A stretch of DNA of 64,000 bases, from positions 32,655,063 to 32,719,062 of the forward strand of contig OZ017795.1 of assembly GCA_963969395.1 (NCBI GenBank), in the 5' to 3' direction. This stretch comes from Pseudoscleropodium purum (taxonomy: Eukaryota; Streptophyta; Bryopsida; Hypnales; Brachytheciaceae). Each line of letters begins with the position of its first letter. The first letter of the stretch is position 1. The notes under the pieces were generated by a model. It was not told the origin of the DNA, did not search any database, and was given only the letters and a program-made list of their open reading frames with translations. Shown here in pieces: positions 35,948-46,700 of this stretch. The position numbers and the translations under genes were made by a program.

Positions 35948-37933
35948 CTACTCCTTCTTTACTCGTTTAACCGCCTTGCGTCGTGACGAATCCAATATGG
36001 ACTTACGCAAACGGACTACTTTTGGTGTCACTTCAATAATTTCGTCACCCTGGACGTAGCCAATTGCTTCCTCCAAGTTGATAAGCCGCGGAGGTGATAA
36101 CTTCACATTTTCATCTTTGCCAGCCGACCGGATGTTATTCAACTCTTTCGTTCGCACTGGATTGATCTCAAGATCAGTCTCCCGAGTGTGTTCACCGACG
36201 ATCATACCATCATATGTCTCCATTCCGGGCTTCACAAATAAAATACCCCTCGCTTCAAGCCCCATAAGGGCATGAGCAGTAATGGTACCTGGCGCCATTG
36301 ACACCAAAACACCCTTCCTCACATTCCCAAGTGGACCCCGGTACTTCCCATAGGCGAGAAAAGCCCTATGCATAAACCCAGTACCATGAGTATCGGTTGA
36401 AAAGACACTTCGATAGCCAACAAGTCCCCTGGAGGGGCAAGTGAAAGTCAGCCGTGTGCGACCAACACTCTCCGGGCACGGGCCCATGTCCAGCATCTCA
36501 GCACGGCGATGCGAAAGCGCTTCAATGACGAGCCCCGAATGCTCATCATTCACTTCAATCACCACTTCCTCAATAGGCTCCAGTTTCTTTCCATTCTCCG
36601 TCTTGTAAAGCACAGCAGGTGGCGACACTGAAAGCTCGAATCCCTCACGCCGCATATTCTCCAGCAAAATGCCGAGCTGAAGCTCCCCACGACCTTGCAC
36701 TTCGTATGCGTCTTGTCTAGGAGTTGGTATCACTGCAATTGACAAATTACTCCGCGACTCAAACATCAACCGGTCACCAATTTTGGGACCCGTGAGCTGG
36801 TTTCCATCACGACCTCCTAACGGGGAGTCATTCACACTGAACGTCATGGATAGTGTAGGCGGGTCCATGGCAGCTGCTGGGAGTGCTTCCAGGACTTCCA
36901 CATTCGCAATAGTGTGACCAATTGACGGCTCAGACAGGCCAGCTATTGACACGATGTCTCCCGCCCCTGCATTGTTCACAACAACAGTCACCATTCCGTT
37001 CTTCTTCATGAGCTTGATCACTTTCCCTTGATCGAACGCCACTGAGGTGTTACCCTCCACGTTACGAAGGCCGTGAATCCGGTCACCCACACGAACAACA
37101 CCTGAGGAGATTCGTCCAGTGACAAGACGACCCATAAAAGCATCATGGTCCATCATGGAGATCAACATCTTGAACGGCGAAGACAAATCTCCTTTCGGTG
37201 GAGGAATGTGGCTCGCAATTGTGTCCATAAGAGGTGCCACGCTACGAACAAAGCCAGGATCCTCACCCTTCGTGTAGGTCCTCGACACCCAGCCTACTTT
37301 AGCAGAAGCGTAAAGAACAGGAAAGTCTAATTGGGAATCGGTTGCACCAAGATTAGCAAAGAGATCAAAGATCATACTCTCAACCTCACCACATCGTTGC
37401 TCAGTAACAGCAGGACGGTCCACTTTGTTGAGAAGTAAAATAGGTCGAATCCCGAGGTTGAGAGCTTTGGCAACCACGAATTTAGTCTGCGCAAGAGGAC
37501 CTTCGCCAGCATCCACAACAAGAACCGCACCTTCCACCATCCCCACAACACGCTCCACCTCGCCTCCGAAATCAGCGTGGCCGGGCGTGTCGACGACGTT
37601 CATTTGCATTCCTTTCCAAAAAATGGACGTGTACTTGGACGCGATCGTGATGCCGCGTTCTCGCTCCAGGGTGATGGAGTCCATGGCTCGCTCTTGCGGG
37701 ACGTTGGCGCCGCATTCACGAAGAATGCGGTCCATGAGAGTGGTCTTCCCATGGTCGACGTGCGCGATTATGGCCACGTTGCGGATTTGCGAAGGCTCAA
37801 GCACGTCGTCGGCTTTCTCAATCTCCGGGGCGGCAGCCACGGAGGAAAATTGCCGGGGATTGAGTCGCAAATTGCTCTGGAAAGCCAAACGGACGGCCTG
37901 CCAGTTTGCCCGGCAGCTCAGGCGTCGGAGCAT
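35948..37933 (-). CDS. typA: TypA/BipA-type translational GTPase, probably mitochondrial, intron-free
   Basis: A ribosome-binding GTPase related to EF-G and LepA, involved in ribosome assembly or stress translation; organelle forms exist in plants. The 661-residue frame has an N-terminal presequence (residues 1 to about 31: Arg-rich, no acidic residue, RQFSS near the end) that looks mitochondrial. Motifs: G1 AHVDHGKT at 57-64, switch I with RERGITI at about 91-97, G3 DTPGH at 115-119, G4 NKVD at 169-172, G5 SAK near 210. Then follow EF-Tu-like domain 2, EF-G-like domains III and V, and the TypA C-terminal domain (RTKELNNIRS and a basic tail). All expected residues are present and the frame is intact, so it is likely functional. 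The absence of introns in a 2-kb plant organelle-GTPase gene is unusual and could reflect a retrocopy or recent organelle or bacterial descent. The ATG at 37,933 is the first in frame. Confidence 0.95.
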   Translation of the reverse strand: MLRRLSCRANWQAVRLAFQSNLRLNPRQFSSVAAAPEIEKADDVLEPSQIRNVAIIAHVDHGKTTLMDRILRECGANVPQERAMDSITLERERGITIASKYTSIFWKGMQMNVVDTPGHADFGGEVERVVGMVEGAVLVVDAGEGPLAQTKFVVAKALNLGIRPILLLNKVDRPAVTEQRCGEVESMIFDLFANLGATDSQLDFPVLYASAKVGWVSRTYTKGEDPGFVRSVAPLMDTIASHIPPPKGDLSSPFKMLISMMDHDAFMGRLVTGRISSGVVRVGDRIHGLRNVEGNTSVAFDQGKVIKLMKKNGMVTVVVNNAGAGDIVSIAGLSEPSIGHTIANVEVLEALPAAAMDPPTLSMTFSVNDSPLGGRDGNQLTGPKIGDRLMFESRSNLSIAVIPTPRQDAYEVQGRGELQLGILLENMRREGFELSVSPPAVLYKTENGKKLEPIEEVVIEVNDEHSGLVIEALSHRRAEMLDMGPCPESVGRTRLTFTCPSRGLVGYRSVFSTDTHGTGFMHRAFLAYGKYRGPLGNVRKGVLVSMAPGTITAHALMGLEARGILFVKPGMETYDGMIVGEHTRETDLEINPVRTKELNNIRSAGKDENVKLSPPRLINLEEAIGYVQGDEIIEVTPKVVRLRKSILDSSRRKAVKRVKKE

Positions 37934-37997
37934 TGTTGCGAGCCGACCGAAGGCTTACGAAAATCAAATTTTCAAACCTGTTGCACAATTTCTCCCC

Positions 37998-38429
37998 AAA
38001 TCAGAAGAGTAAGCTAATGGATTCAGCTAAACTAAACTTGACAGATGATTGCTTCAAAACGTTTCTTCTTGAGGTGATAGCCCTAACCATTGTAATCGCT
38101 CTGATCCTCACGTTATCAGTAATGTGCACTGAGAATGCGGTTCTGCGAAATGCGAAAACAAAACCTAAAATGCTACAAAGCGAAAATAATGCCAAATCAG
38201 AAGAGGGACCTAATGGATCCAGCTGAGCTAAACATTACAGATGATTGCTTCAACGACCAAAACCAGGAGAAGGATACAGAAGTAGATATTGAATGTCTCT
38301 TCTTGAGGTGAAACCCTAACCATTGCAATCGCTCTGATCTTCACGTTAACGGAATTGTGTACTGAGAATGCGATTCTGCGGGATGGGAAAAAAAACACTA
38401 GACTGCTACAAAGCAGACATAATAATTTA
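37998..38429. repeat. Tandem duplication just upstream of the TypA gene
   Basis: Copy 1 (37,998-38,193) and copy 2 (38,194 to about 38,429) start AAATCAGAAGAG and share TAATGGATTC/TAATGGATCC, ACAGATGATTGCTTCAA, TTCTTGAGGTG, AATCGCTCTGAT and CTGAGAATGCG in the same order. Copy 2 has about 40 extra bases near 38,258-38,297. The duplication covers the start of the presumed 5'UTR and promoter of the minus-strand gene. Short plus-strand frames in each copy start ATGGATNCAGCT but are not conserved in length, so I do not call them genes. Confidence 0.85.
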
Positions 38430-38731
38430 CATAACAACAGAAATATTCCGAATGTCACTAAACTGTTACGAATTGCGAACCACGACAAGCAAAGAACCTA
38501 CAGAAATTTCATCCTGTGATGGTGAATTTCCATCGCAGTGTACCCAGGGTTTTGAAAAAAATGGACTTCAATGGAGTGTGACGAAAGCAATTAGGTTCAA
38601 TTCGAAAACAAAATCTCAAATAAATTGGAGAATGCGCTAATAGAGACTGCGAAGACATTACCGCAATCGGTATCAGGGACATCTTCACTGCGGAATCCTG
38701 CCGGAGGAGTGTCAACGACGGAGGAATTCAG

Positions 38732-38777
38732 TAGGGTTTAGGGTTTTGGCTCCAGGGAGCATAAACCCTAAACCTAA
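38732..38777. promoter_or_regulatory. Pair of opposed telo-box motifs upstream of TypA
   Basis: TAGGGTTTAGGGTTTT (38,732-38,747) and AAACCCTAAACCTAA (38,763-38,777) face each other. A further AAACCCTAA is at 38,311-38,319 in the second copy of the duplication. Telo-boxes are known in plant promoters of translation-related genes, which fits a translational GTPase. Whether these are in the active promoter is inference. Confidence 0.5.
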
Positions 38778-39107
38778 CAAGGTCGGTGTTGGACCAGAAG
38801 GTGTCACCCAGAATTCTTCAGTTTTGCATCTCCTTCTTTGAGTTTTCCATAACCCTTGATAGTCCTTCATGAAATATAGAAATTTAATCCTTTAATGAAA
38901 TTTTGCGCATTGTTGCTTATATCTTTGAATAATTATGTCATTTACCTCAATTTTCATCATTTTCAACATTTTCATGAGGAATGTTTTTCTATCAAAAATT
39001 CAAACATTACTATAGATGAATGAAAAATTATTTGGACAAGTTATTTTCCTAAACTACTATAATCATCATCATTCAGAATATAAACTTACTTTAAAGTTCT
39101 CAGGGGT

Positions 39108-39391
39108 TAATATAACAACACCTAATTGTGTTGAATTGTTTTTGAATAAGCACTTGAATTTTGTTCCTATTTTTAAATTGCTTAATTCTTTATTGAATCT
39201 TGTTGGAACTCAGGAGAGTTTTCTACATTCTTTTCACAAATTTTTTGGATACCATATGAAAAACTATGAGTTTTCAAAATGTTGAAAACAAGTGAACTTA
39301 AAAATGTCCTTAGGCTCTCATAAATAGATGTAGTACATTTTAGGCAAGAATTTGTAATAGTTAGTTTTAGAAAGGGGGCACAATTACCTTA
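39108..39391. mobile_element. TA-target MITE (copy at 39.1 kb)
   Basis: The left end TAATATAACAACACCTAATTG and right end CACAATTACCTTA are decayed inverted copies. The interior (TTTTTTGGATACCATATGAA, then TTTTCAAAATGTTGAAAA) matches the copies at 15.3 and 29.1 kb. About 284 bp, non-coding. Confidence 0.6.
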
Positions 39392-40966
39392 ATGAAAATT
39401 CTACAAATAGTTGTCCTCAATTAAAGAAGAAGTTTTATTACTTACATTACTTAGATAGTAGGTTCAACGAAAATGGCATTGAATGTCTAAGGACCACTTT
39501 ACACTATGATGGAGAAGTGCATTAGTCAATTAAGAAGTTTTGGCCAAGACATAGTTATTTTGAGGCAACTAATGGAATGATGGATAAGATGAAAAGGCAA
39601 TAAAAATAAAATAATGCCTTATGAAGTCTTTCTAGTGTAAACACCAATTGAAGAAGTCTTCCAAACAACTTCACAAATTGAAGTTCACTAGTGAACTTGA
39701 AAAAGAGGAGAGTTTTGGCAAGCCATAATAGAACCCATAATCCCTAATGGTCCCCATGGACATATTTTATATGTTTTGTGGCTACAATGAACTCTAAGAA
39801 GTTGTAAATTTTGCATCAGGTGCCAAAATTCAATAAAACTTTGTTGGAAAAAATGCATCTACTTGTCTAGTTTGTGTGGTAGAATTTTCAAACCAATCCA
39901 ATATGTGTTGAATTTTTTGAAATCATTTAAGTACACGAGGTTCAATTATAGTTCACCAAATTAAAGAGTGCATGTTGATGGTGACAACTTTAAGGCTTGA
40001 TTCTCCTTCATTCAATGTTTATTTGCAATATGAATTATAGGATTAAATTTCCCTCAAAGTTCACTTATTGAAGTAAGATTTTCATTTCAATTTAAGTTCA
40101 AATTTGGAGTGTTTTTGGAAAAAATAGTCATGGTCTTGTAGTCATCAAAATGGACGTTGGTGAATTCAAACAAAATTCCATGCACTAAAATGATTTTCAA
40201 AAATTCAATTCATTATGAAATCATTTAAAAAATTTACCACAAAAACTAGAAGACATAAAGCAAAATTTCCAACAAGTCTAATTTAATATAGACTCTAGAT
40301 TAAAAAAAATTAAAGCTCTTCAAAGTTGACAATAGTTTCAAAACATCACATTGTCATAGGAAATAATATTTTAATGAAGTTTGAGTTCTCTAGAAGCCAA
40401 GCCATTTCTTGTCCAAGGGGATGAGGTTACCTTAGAAACATGACTTTTGGAGAACTCCCCTTACAAAAAATGTTGCCACATAGACAACCGTGTCATTTTT
40501 CCATCCATGTTTGAAGTTGTACAATTCAAAGTTCATTTGTTAATAATTTGTAGATTCGCGATTCAAAGTTCATCCAGTGAGTGATCTTAATTCCTTAACA
40601 ACAAGATCTATAGCCATATTTATATATCTTGGACCTCTTATTACCTCACTTGCATAAAACATATGTAATTTCTTCCTATGTTTCTAAATTTGACTCACTT
40701 GTGAAGCTATGTAATGTAAACACAACAATCTTGTTCATTTGATACAAAACTCTTTGTCCACAATCTTTAATTGTCCTACATTGTAATTCAGTTGATAAGA
40801 CAAACCCTATATAGTGTCTTTATAGTCTTTTCACACTAATTTTATACTTTATTTTTAAAGGCTCATATCTTCTTTAATATTAGTTGAATGGTTTGATCTT
40901 TTACATTGACATTATTGATTAAATGGAGTTGTGGTGTCATTTGAGTTCATGTTGAAAATAACAATG
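39392..40966. other. AT-rich intergenic DNA
   Basis: No gene recognised and no clear element ends seen. Confidence 0.5.
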
Positions 40967-40970
40967 TTAA

Positions 40971-41895
40971 CCCCTAAAGTTCCATGACTATGTTTTCAAC
41001 AAAAACGCTCAAAAATTGTCATTTTTATTTGTACAAGTACCAAAAATTTTGAAAAAAAAACTTTTTTTGACATATGTAACGATAGGATATTTTAGTATGC
41101 TAACTTGAAAACATGTAGTAAAAATTTCAGAAATTTCCACCACTTAGATTGCAAGATATAAGCATTCAAATTCATTGAAATCATTTTTTTGACCTTGTGA
41201 AAACATGGTAGCTATACTTCACAAGCTTACTTTTCTATAAAAAAAAAAAATGTCCCAAATGATAGTGCTTCTTTGGACTTTTTTTTGTAGATAAGTTGGC
41301 CATATGCTTGAAAATTTTCAAATCATTTGGAATTGTACAATATATAGGAAAAGCAGTAAGTAGGTAGTAGTAGAGAATGATTCAAAATACTAATTTGTTA
41401 AGAATTTAATTATGGAATTGAAAAACTAAAATTCCAATAGTTGCAATGTTGTAATAAACAATCTACATTCTATGATTTTATTTTTTTCCTAAAATATTGA
41501 AAATTGAGTAAGATAAAAGACTTTATAATTCATTTTAGAGTAAAAACCATAATTGCCCGTAAACAAAAGATCCTCATAACTTTTGACTCATTGATCAAAA
41601 TGGAATGATTGAAAGCTTTTCACAAATATTTAAATTTGAAAAACCAATTTCAATTCTTTTTTCAAAAAAAGGTGATTGTTCTAATCTATTCATTTATGGG
41701 AAAAAAAAATAACATATTAGGCCATAACTTTTGACTCGTATTTTCAAATGTCATAAAATTTCGTGCATATGAAAGATATACATGCCTCATCCCCACTTCT
41801 ATTAAAATTTGGGCCAAAAATATGTAAGTGTCCAATCAGACATATTTGCCCCAAATTACTATGTAGCTAAAAAACACATGCTAGTCCTTTAGGGG
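40971..41895 (-). mobile_element. TTAA-flanked 0.9-kb transposon, copy 3 (inverted, both ends intact)
   Basis: Starts CCCCTAAAG and ends CTTTAGGGG (9-bp perfect inverted ends), with TTAA on both sides (40,967-40,970 and 41,896-41,899). Its interior is the reverse complement of the blocks in copies 1 and 2, for example AGATTGCAAGATATAAGCATT near 41,150 and AGAGTAAAAACCATAATTGCC near 41,540. No transposase frame. This copy defines the ends of the family. Confidence 0.8.
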
Positions 41896-41899
41896 TTAA

Positions 41900-43783
41900 G
41901 TTAATCTAAAAGTCTAATATGGTTTGAATTTTATTATGATTCTTCTAATTTATATTAACTTCTCAACAACAATCTCTTTTGCATTTGTGATTCGTTCATT
42001 GAATTTTCAATATTGAACAACAACAAAACATTTGGCCTTTTAGATTGTAATAAAAAAAACTTCTCACATAGAATGATGTTACGAAATTTCTAAATTTTTT
42101 TGACAAGGCTATAAAACATGTCCTTCACTTGCTTCATTTTAACAAGGTTTAAACAATGTATGACAATTTTAGCTATGAAATTAACCAACATAAAGTTTCT
42201 ATTACAAATTCTAATTTCAAATATATCTCATATCTCAAACCTTTTAACAAAGTAATATTAAGAGTACAAAGTGCATAACATTCTTGAACTTCAAGGTCAA
42301 GGACCCTTCATATTCCACAAATCAAGGTTCCTTTCACTACCGATGAATTGTGGACAACTATATACAAGCAATAGTTCTTGATAAAGTCACATTTTAGAGG
42401 GACCTCCAACCTCCTTAAGGTAGTGGCATCCTAAACTACCAACTATCAAAAATTGAACTCCTACTTTTTTTTGCCTAAAATAGCAAACCAAATGTGCATG
42501 TGAAACCACTAGTTTTCTATTTAGAATTAGAGTAAATAATCAAAATGCTTGTTTACAAATGTAGCCATTTAAGTATTACTCTTTGTTGCTTCATGGTTCT
42601 AAATATGTCCCAACTAAGTTAATGATTCATTGTAGAAACCTATAATGTATTGCTTTTGAAAATTTATAATATATGGTCTCTAAGTAGTAGAAAATTCAAA
42701 TTGTACTTGCCTACATCTTTCACTACAATTTTCTAATGTAGTTGAATAAAAAATTCATAATGTGGCCTTATGGAAGACACTCAAACACTTACATTGATGA
42801 TTTAACCTTATTCAAGAATGTCATGTGAATTTTGGGTTGTGTATTTTTATTTACAAGGGTTTAGTGAGTACTACCTATCTAGGAATTTGATATCAAGATG
42901 AAAACATCCATGTACTAACAACTAAACTTCTATTGAAAGTGTCTCCAGAAGTGCAATTAAACTATCTTTATACTTAAAAGTGATTGATTGACTACTGAAT
43001 TCCTTAGATTTTCGTATTGTAATTAAGCTAAGTGATGGTTTTAATGGCCTAAGGTATTCTACTTTGAAAGTTTATAATAATTACAAGTCTTGTCCAAAAT
43101 TTATAATTTAAAAAAAAAAATTCATGATTTTCAATTGCTAGTTCTTTAGGATTTTTTTTCCTAGAAAAATGTGCCTCCGACTATGCTGAATTATTTATTT
43201 TGACGATTTTAGGTGTTTTCACCTTGGAAGGGGTGATTTTAGAGAGGCCCGACTCCACCTCCTTTTTTACAAAATGAAACGATAGATATGTCGATTCATA
43301 ATCTAGATTTACCTTAGATTCAAGTACCAAGACCAAACGACGTGAATCACGAGGCGGAAGTCCCAATGCTTCGGAGAAGCGTGTCCCACCTCCAAAGCTC
43401 TTCCGCTTCGAATGCACTGACACTTGTCCCTCACGCTAACACAATCCGTCGCCATTTCTGCCCAATCCTTCAGAAATTTTTGCAACAAGTTGAACTTAAC
43501 TCAGTGGGAAGCATAGATAGAATTTTTTCCATTTTTTTTTATCACAGCCGCTGCGAAATTGGCTCTTTCACGACAGCACATTGCTGCTCACATTGCATTC
43601 AGTTGCCCTCGTACCTTCACAGCATTCTGTCTTCCCAATCCTCAATAAGCTGAATTTTAGTTGGCTTGCTAAAAAAAACTCTCCAAGTCTTGAATTACTT
43701 TGATTTTGATTTTGATTTGGGGGAAGCATTGGGTTGCGTGAGCTTTAGCTGGGGCTGGAGCTTCCATCGCCACAGCCATAGCC
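41900..43783. other. Intergenic DNA and promoter region of the FAP gene
   Basis: AT-rich to about 43,170. From 43,200 to 43,783 the composition becomes balanced, which suggests the promoter and 5'UTR of the plus-strand FAP gene. No clear TATA box or other gene was seen. Confidence 0.4.
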
Positions 43784-46700
43784 ATGACTTCGGTTCCAGC
43801 ATTCTGCTCTTCGTCCTGGTCCTTCTTTGGCACTAGTGGTACCAATCCCGTCCATTCGTCTGAAGCTCGCAGAGCGGCGGTGGGCGCAGTGGGAGTTGGG
43901 GTTGGGGTTGCCGGTGGCCTGGGTTGGGCGTTATCGACACCCAAACTTGCTCCTCGGAGGAAAGGGCTGGCTGAGGAGGTTTTGAGGGTGTGGAAGGGCA
44001 ATGTGTCGCAGTTTGCGTCCATGTCCCTGGCGGGGCCAGTGGAGGAGGTATGTTGGAGTGCTTGAGTTTGTGAGTTTGATTGTGTCGTTGTTTAGAAAAT
44101 TTGTTGAACATGCAGAATGGTGGTGTGGACTAGGGAATGCGATGGTTTGTAGGTCTGGATGAGTCGTTGTTTAGGAAGGTCGGAATGTGCAGGATGTGCT
44201 TATGGACTTGGTAATCCAACTGTTTGCGATTTCGAATGAGTCATTGTTTAGAAAACCATTGAATGTGCAGAATTTTCGTATGGACTAGGGAATCCAAAAA
44301 TTTATCATTCGAATGAGTCTTTGGGTAGAAAAGCCTTGAGTATGCAGCAGTATGTGCATATGAACCAGGGAATCCAGTAGTTTTGTGGTTTTTGTGGAGT
44401 CGATGTTTAGAAGACGGTAAATATGCAGAATGTGCTTATGGACTAGGGAATCCAATAATTTGTGAATTGGATGAGTCTTTATTTAGAAACATTGAATATG
44501 CAGAATGTGCTTATGAACTAGGGAATCCACTACTTTGTGATTTTGGATGAGTCGATGTTTAGAAAACATTGAATATGTAGAATGTGCTTACTTTCGTGTC
44601 ACCTAATCCATAGCACACTCTGCATATTCAATGTTTTTCTAAACAATGCCTCATCCGTAATCGCAACTATTGGATTATCATTGAATAACGTCCCTCACCA
44701 CTCAGCCCATCAGGTCATTTCTCATAGCGAGGCTCTACTTTTCACGTATTAGACATAGCCTCAATGTTTGAACCTTGATCAAGCATGCTCAATCAAGGGT
44801 TTCAAAATGCCAAGTCCTGCGTTCGTGGAAATCGTGTCTCTGTGTCATCGTCTCATTTTAACTCTGAACCCTTTTGTTCATTCTAAGTCTGATTTAGATC
44901 AACTAAAAGTTATAGATCTAGACTTTTTTGATTGAGTAGGACGAGATGGCGAAATGTGACTTAGGTCTCTTGTTTGTTTATGATTATCTAATGCATAACC
45001 TTCAAAAGATGGACAAGATTGTGAGATGTAACCGTGCTCTACCCAATGCTTGGTTGCCACTTCTATGCAACTGGGCTCCATTGAGATTATGTACAAAAGC
45101 TGGTTCAATCATTCTCCATTAACCATGAAAAGGACGAGGCCTATCACCAAGGTAGTTTGCAAAGAATGATCCGATTTTGGACCCATAGGTACATTCTTCA
45201 TTTCTACAGTAAAGTCACCCGTCGGACACTTTTTGGCCTCAGCGTCGTTACTGGGTCATTGGGTTTAAAAGAAGGACACCGTAACATTAACGAAAGAGAA
45301 CTTTATGAGATATAATCCAATGCCTGCTTGCCACCTCTACGGAATGGGCTCCATTGCAATTTTGTTTCTGTACTTAATCATGTAGTTTCAGGCATCTGAA
45401 CTCTCAATGAAGATTTTGCTGCTTCTGACGCTTCACATTGTACCTGAGTTCATGCCATTCTCATATTTAAGGAATAATTGTGATAGGGCATGTGAACTCT
45501 GAGTTCTTAAGACTCAGGAGTAGTTTAATACTTTAATGTAGGACAATCTAGCATCCAGATAGTATGTAAGCAGTGCAGCAATCAGCTACGGCTCATTGCG
45601 CACACTCGACCGAACACGAATTTTGATGTTATAATATAAAGTGGATGGTCTTGTAAAAGAGTTATTTTTTAACGACTCTTAGGCATAGTATGCCTCTCAG
45701 AGGTTTTATTATGAGACCCTGGATGGCTTCCTAGAAGGATCCGTCAATTTTAGTGCTTGTGTCTTAGATTTTGTAGCTGGTGGATGTGAGGAAATGGTCA
45801 TGGATCGGTATTATCAGTGGTTCACGTGCGCAGCTTTAGCTGCTCAATGTGTCCTAACCGTTAAGTTTGCAAGTTTGCTTCTCTCATTTAATGTGTAGTT
45901 GATCAACCTCAGTACAGTATGTAGGTCATGTGGACAACCCGAACTGTACTTCATGATTATGGATTACTACATTAGTTGTCGTGAGGGAATGAAGCTGCTA
46001 ACGGCTTTCTGCTTGGAAATTTGGGTTGGTCAGGTTGTGGAGCCAACCACAGGGATGACGTTCCCAGGTGCTTTGGAGGAAGGTCGGTTATTCACTGGCG
46101 CCGGATTACGAAAGAAAAGCATATTTGGGTTGAAGAAAATCAACGTTTACACATATGGTAACTGCTTTCAGAGTGCTGATGATTTGCTATGGTTTCCGTG
46201 GAGGGAAGTTACGTTGTACTATTTGATTTGTTATAACTTGATACTCAAAAGTATCTGTAAGAAAAACCCTAAAGGGTTCACCTTGTTTCGGTATTGTCAA
46301 AAAAAATTTCCAAGCCCACTTTGGCCTTCTGGAACTTTATATTTTTATGATATGAGGTCACATGTTTTCTATGAGTATAGTAAATTTTCAAATGATTTCG
46401 TGAAAGATTGTAACTATTTCAATTTTTAGTCATTCATGAAGAAAATATGATACCCTAGGTGCTTCATATTCAATGAATTTATAAGTTTTGCATTAGGTGT
46501 ACTCAGATGACAGAGTCATAACTAGCGAAGATTTTTTTTTGCACCTTACAAATTTTGCAGTTAGGGAATAACGTAGCTGTTTTGGAAGATGATTGGAATG
46601 AGTATGTGCATGGGCGACACTTTAATTTTGGGTCCAGAATGTTATATACTTCAATAGAAGCGTCATTTGTAGTCTATGAAAACGTCGGAATCTAATGTTA

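Noticed and set aside
37425..38226. Plus-strand open frames of up to 195 codons over the start of TypA and its upstream duplication
   Set aside because: They are antisense shadows of the TypA presequence and G domain. The parts in the duplicated segment are not conserved in length between the two copies.
45899..46429. 176-codon frame at FAP exon 2 read as one gene
   Set aside because: Only 46,034-46,157 matches the family; the rest is intron sequence on both sides of clear splice sites.
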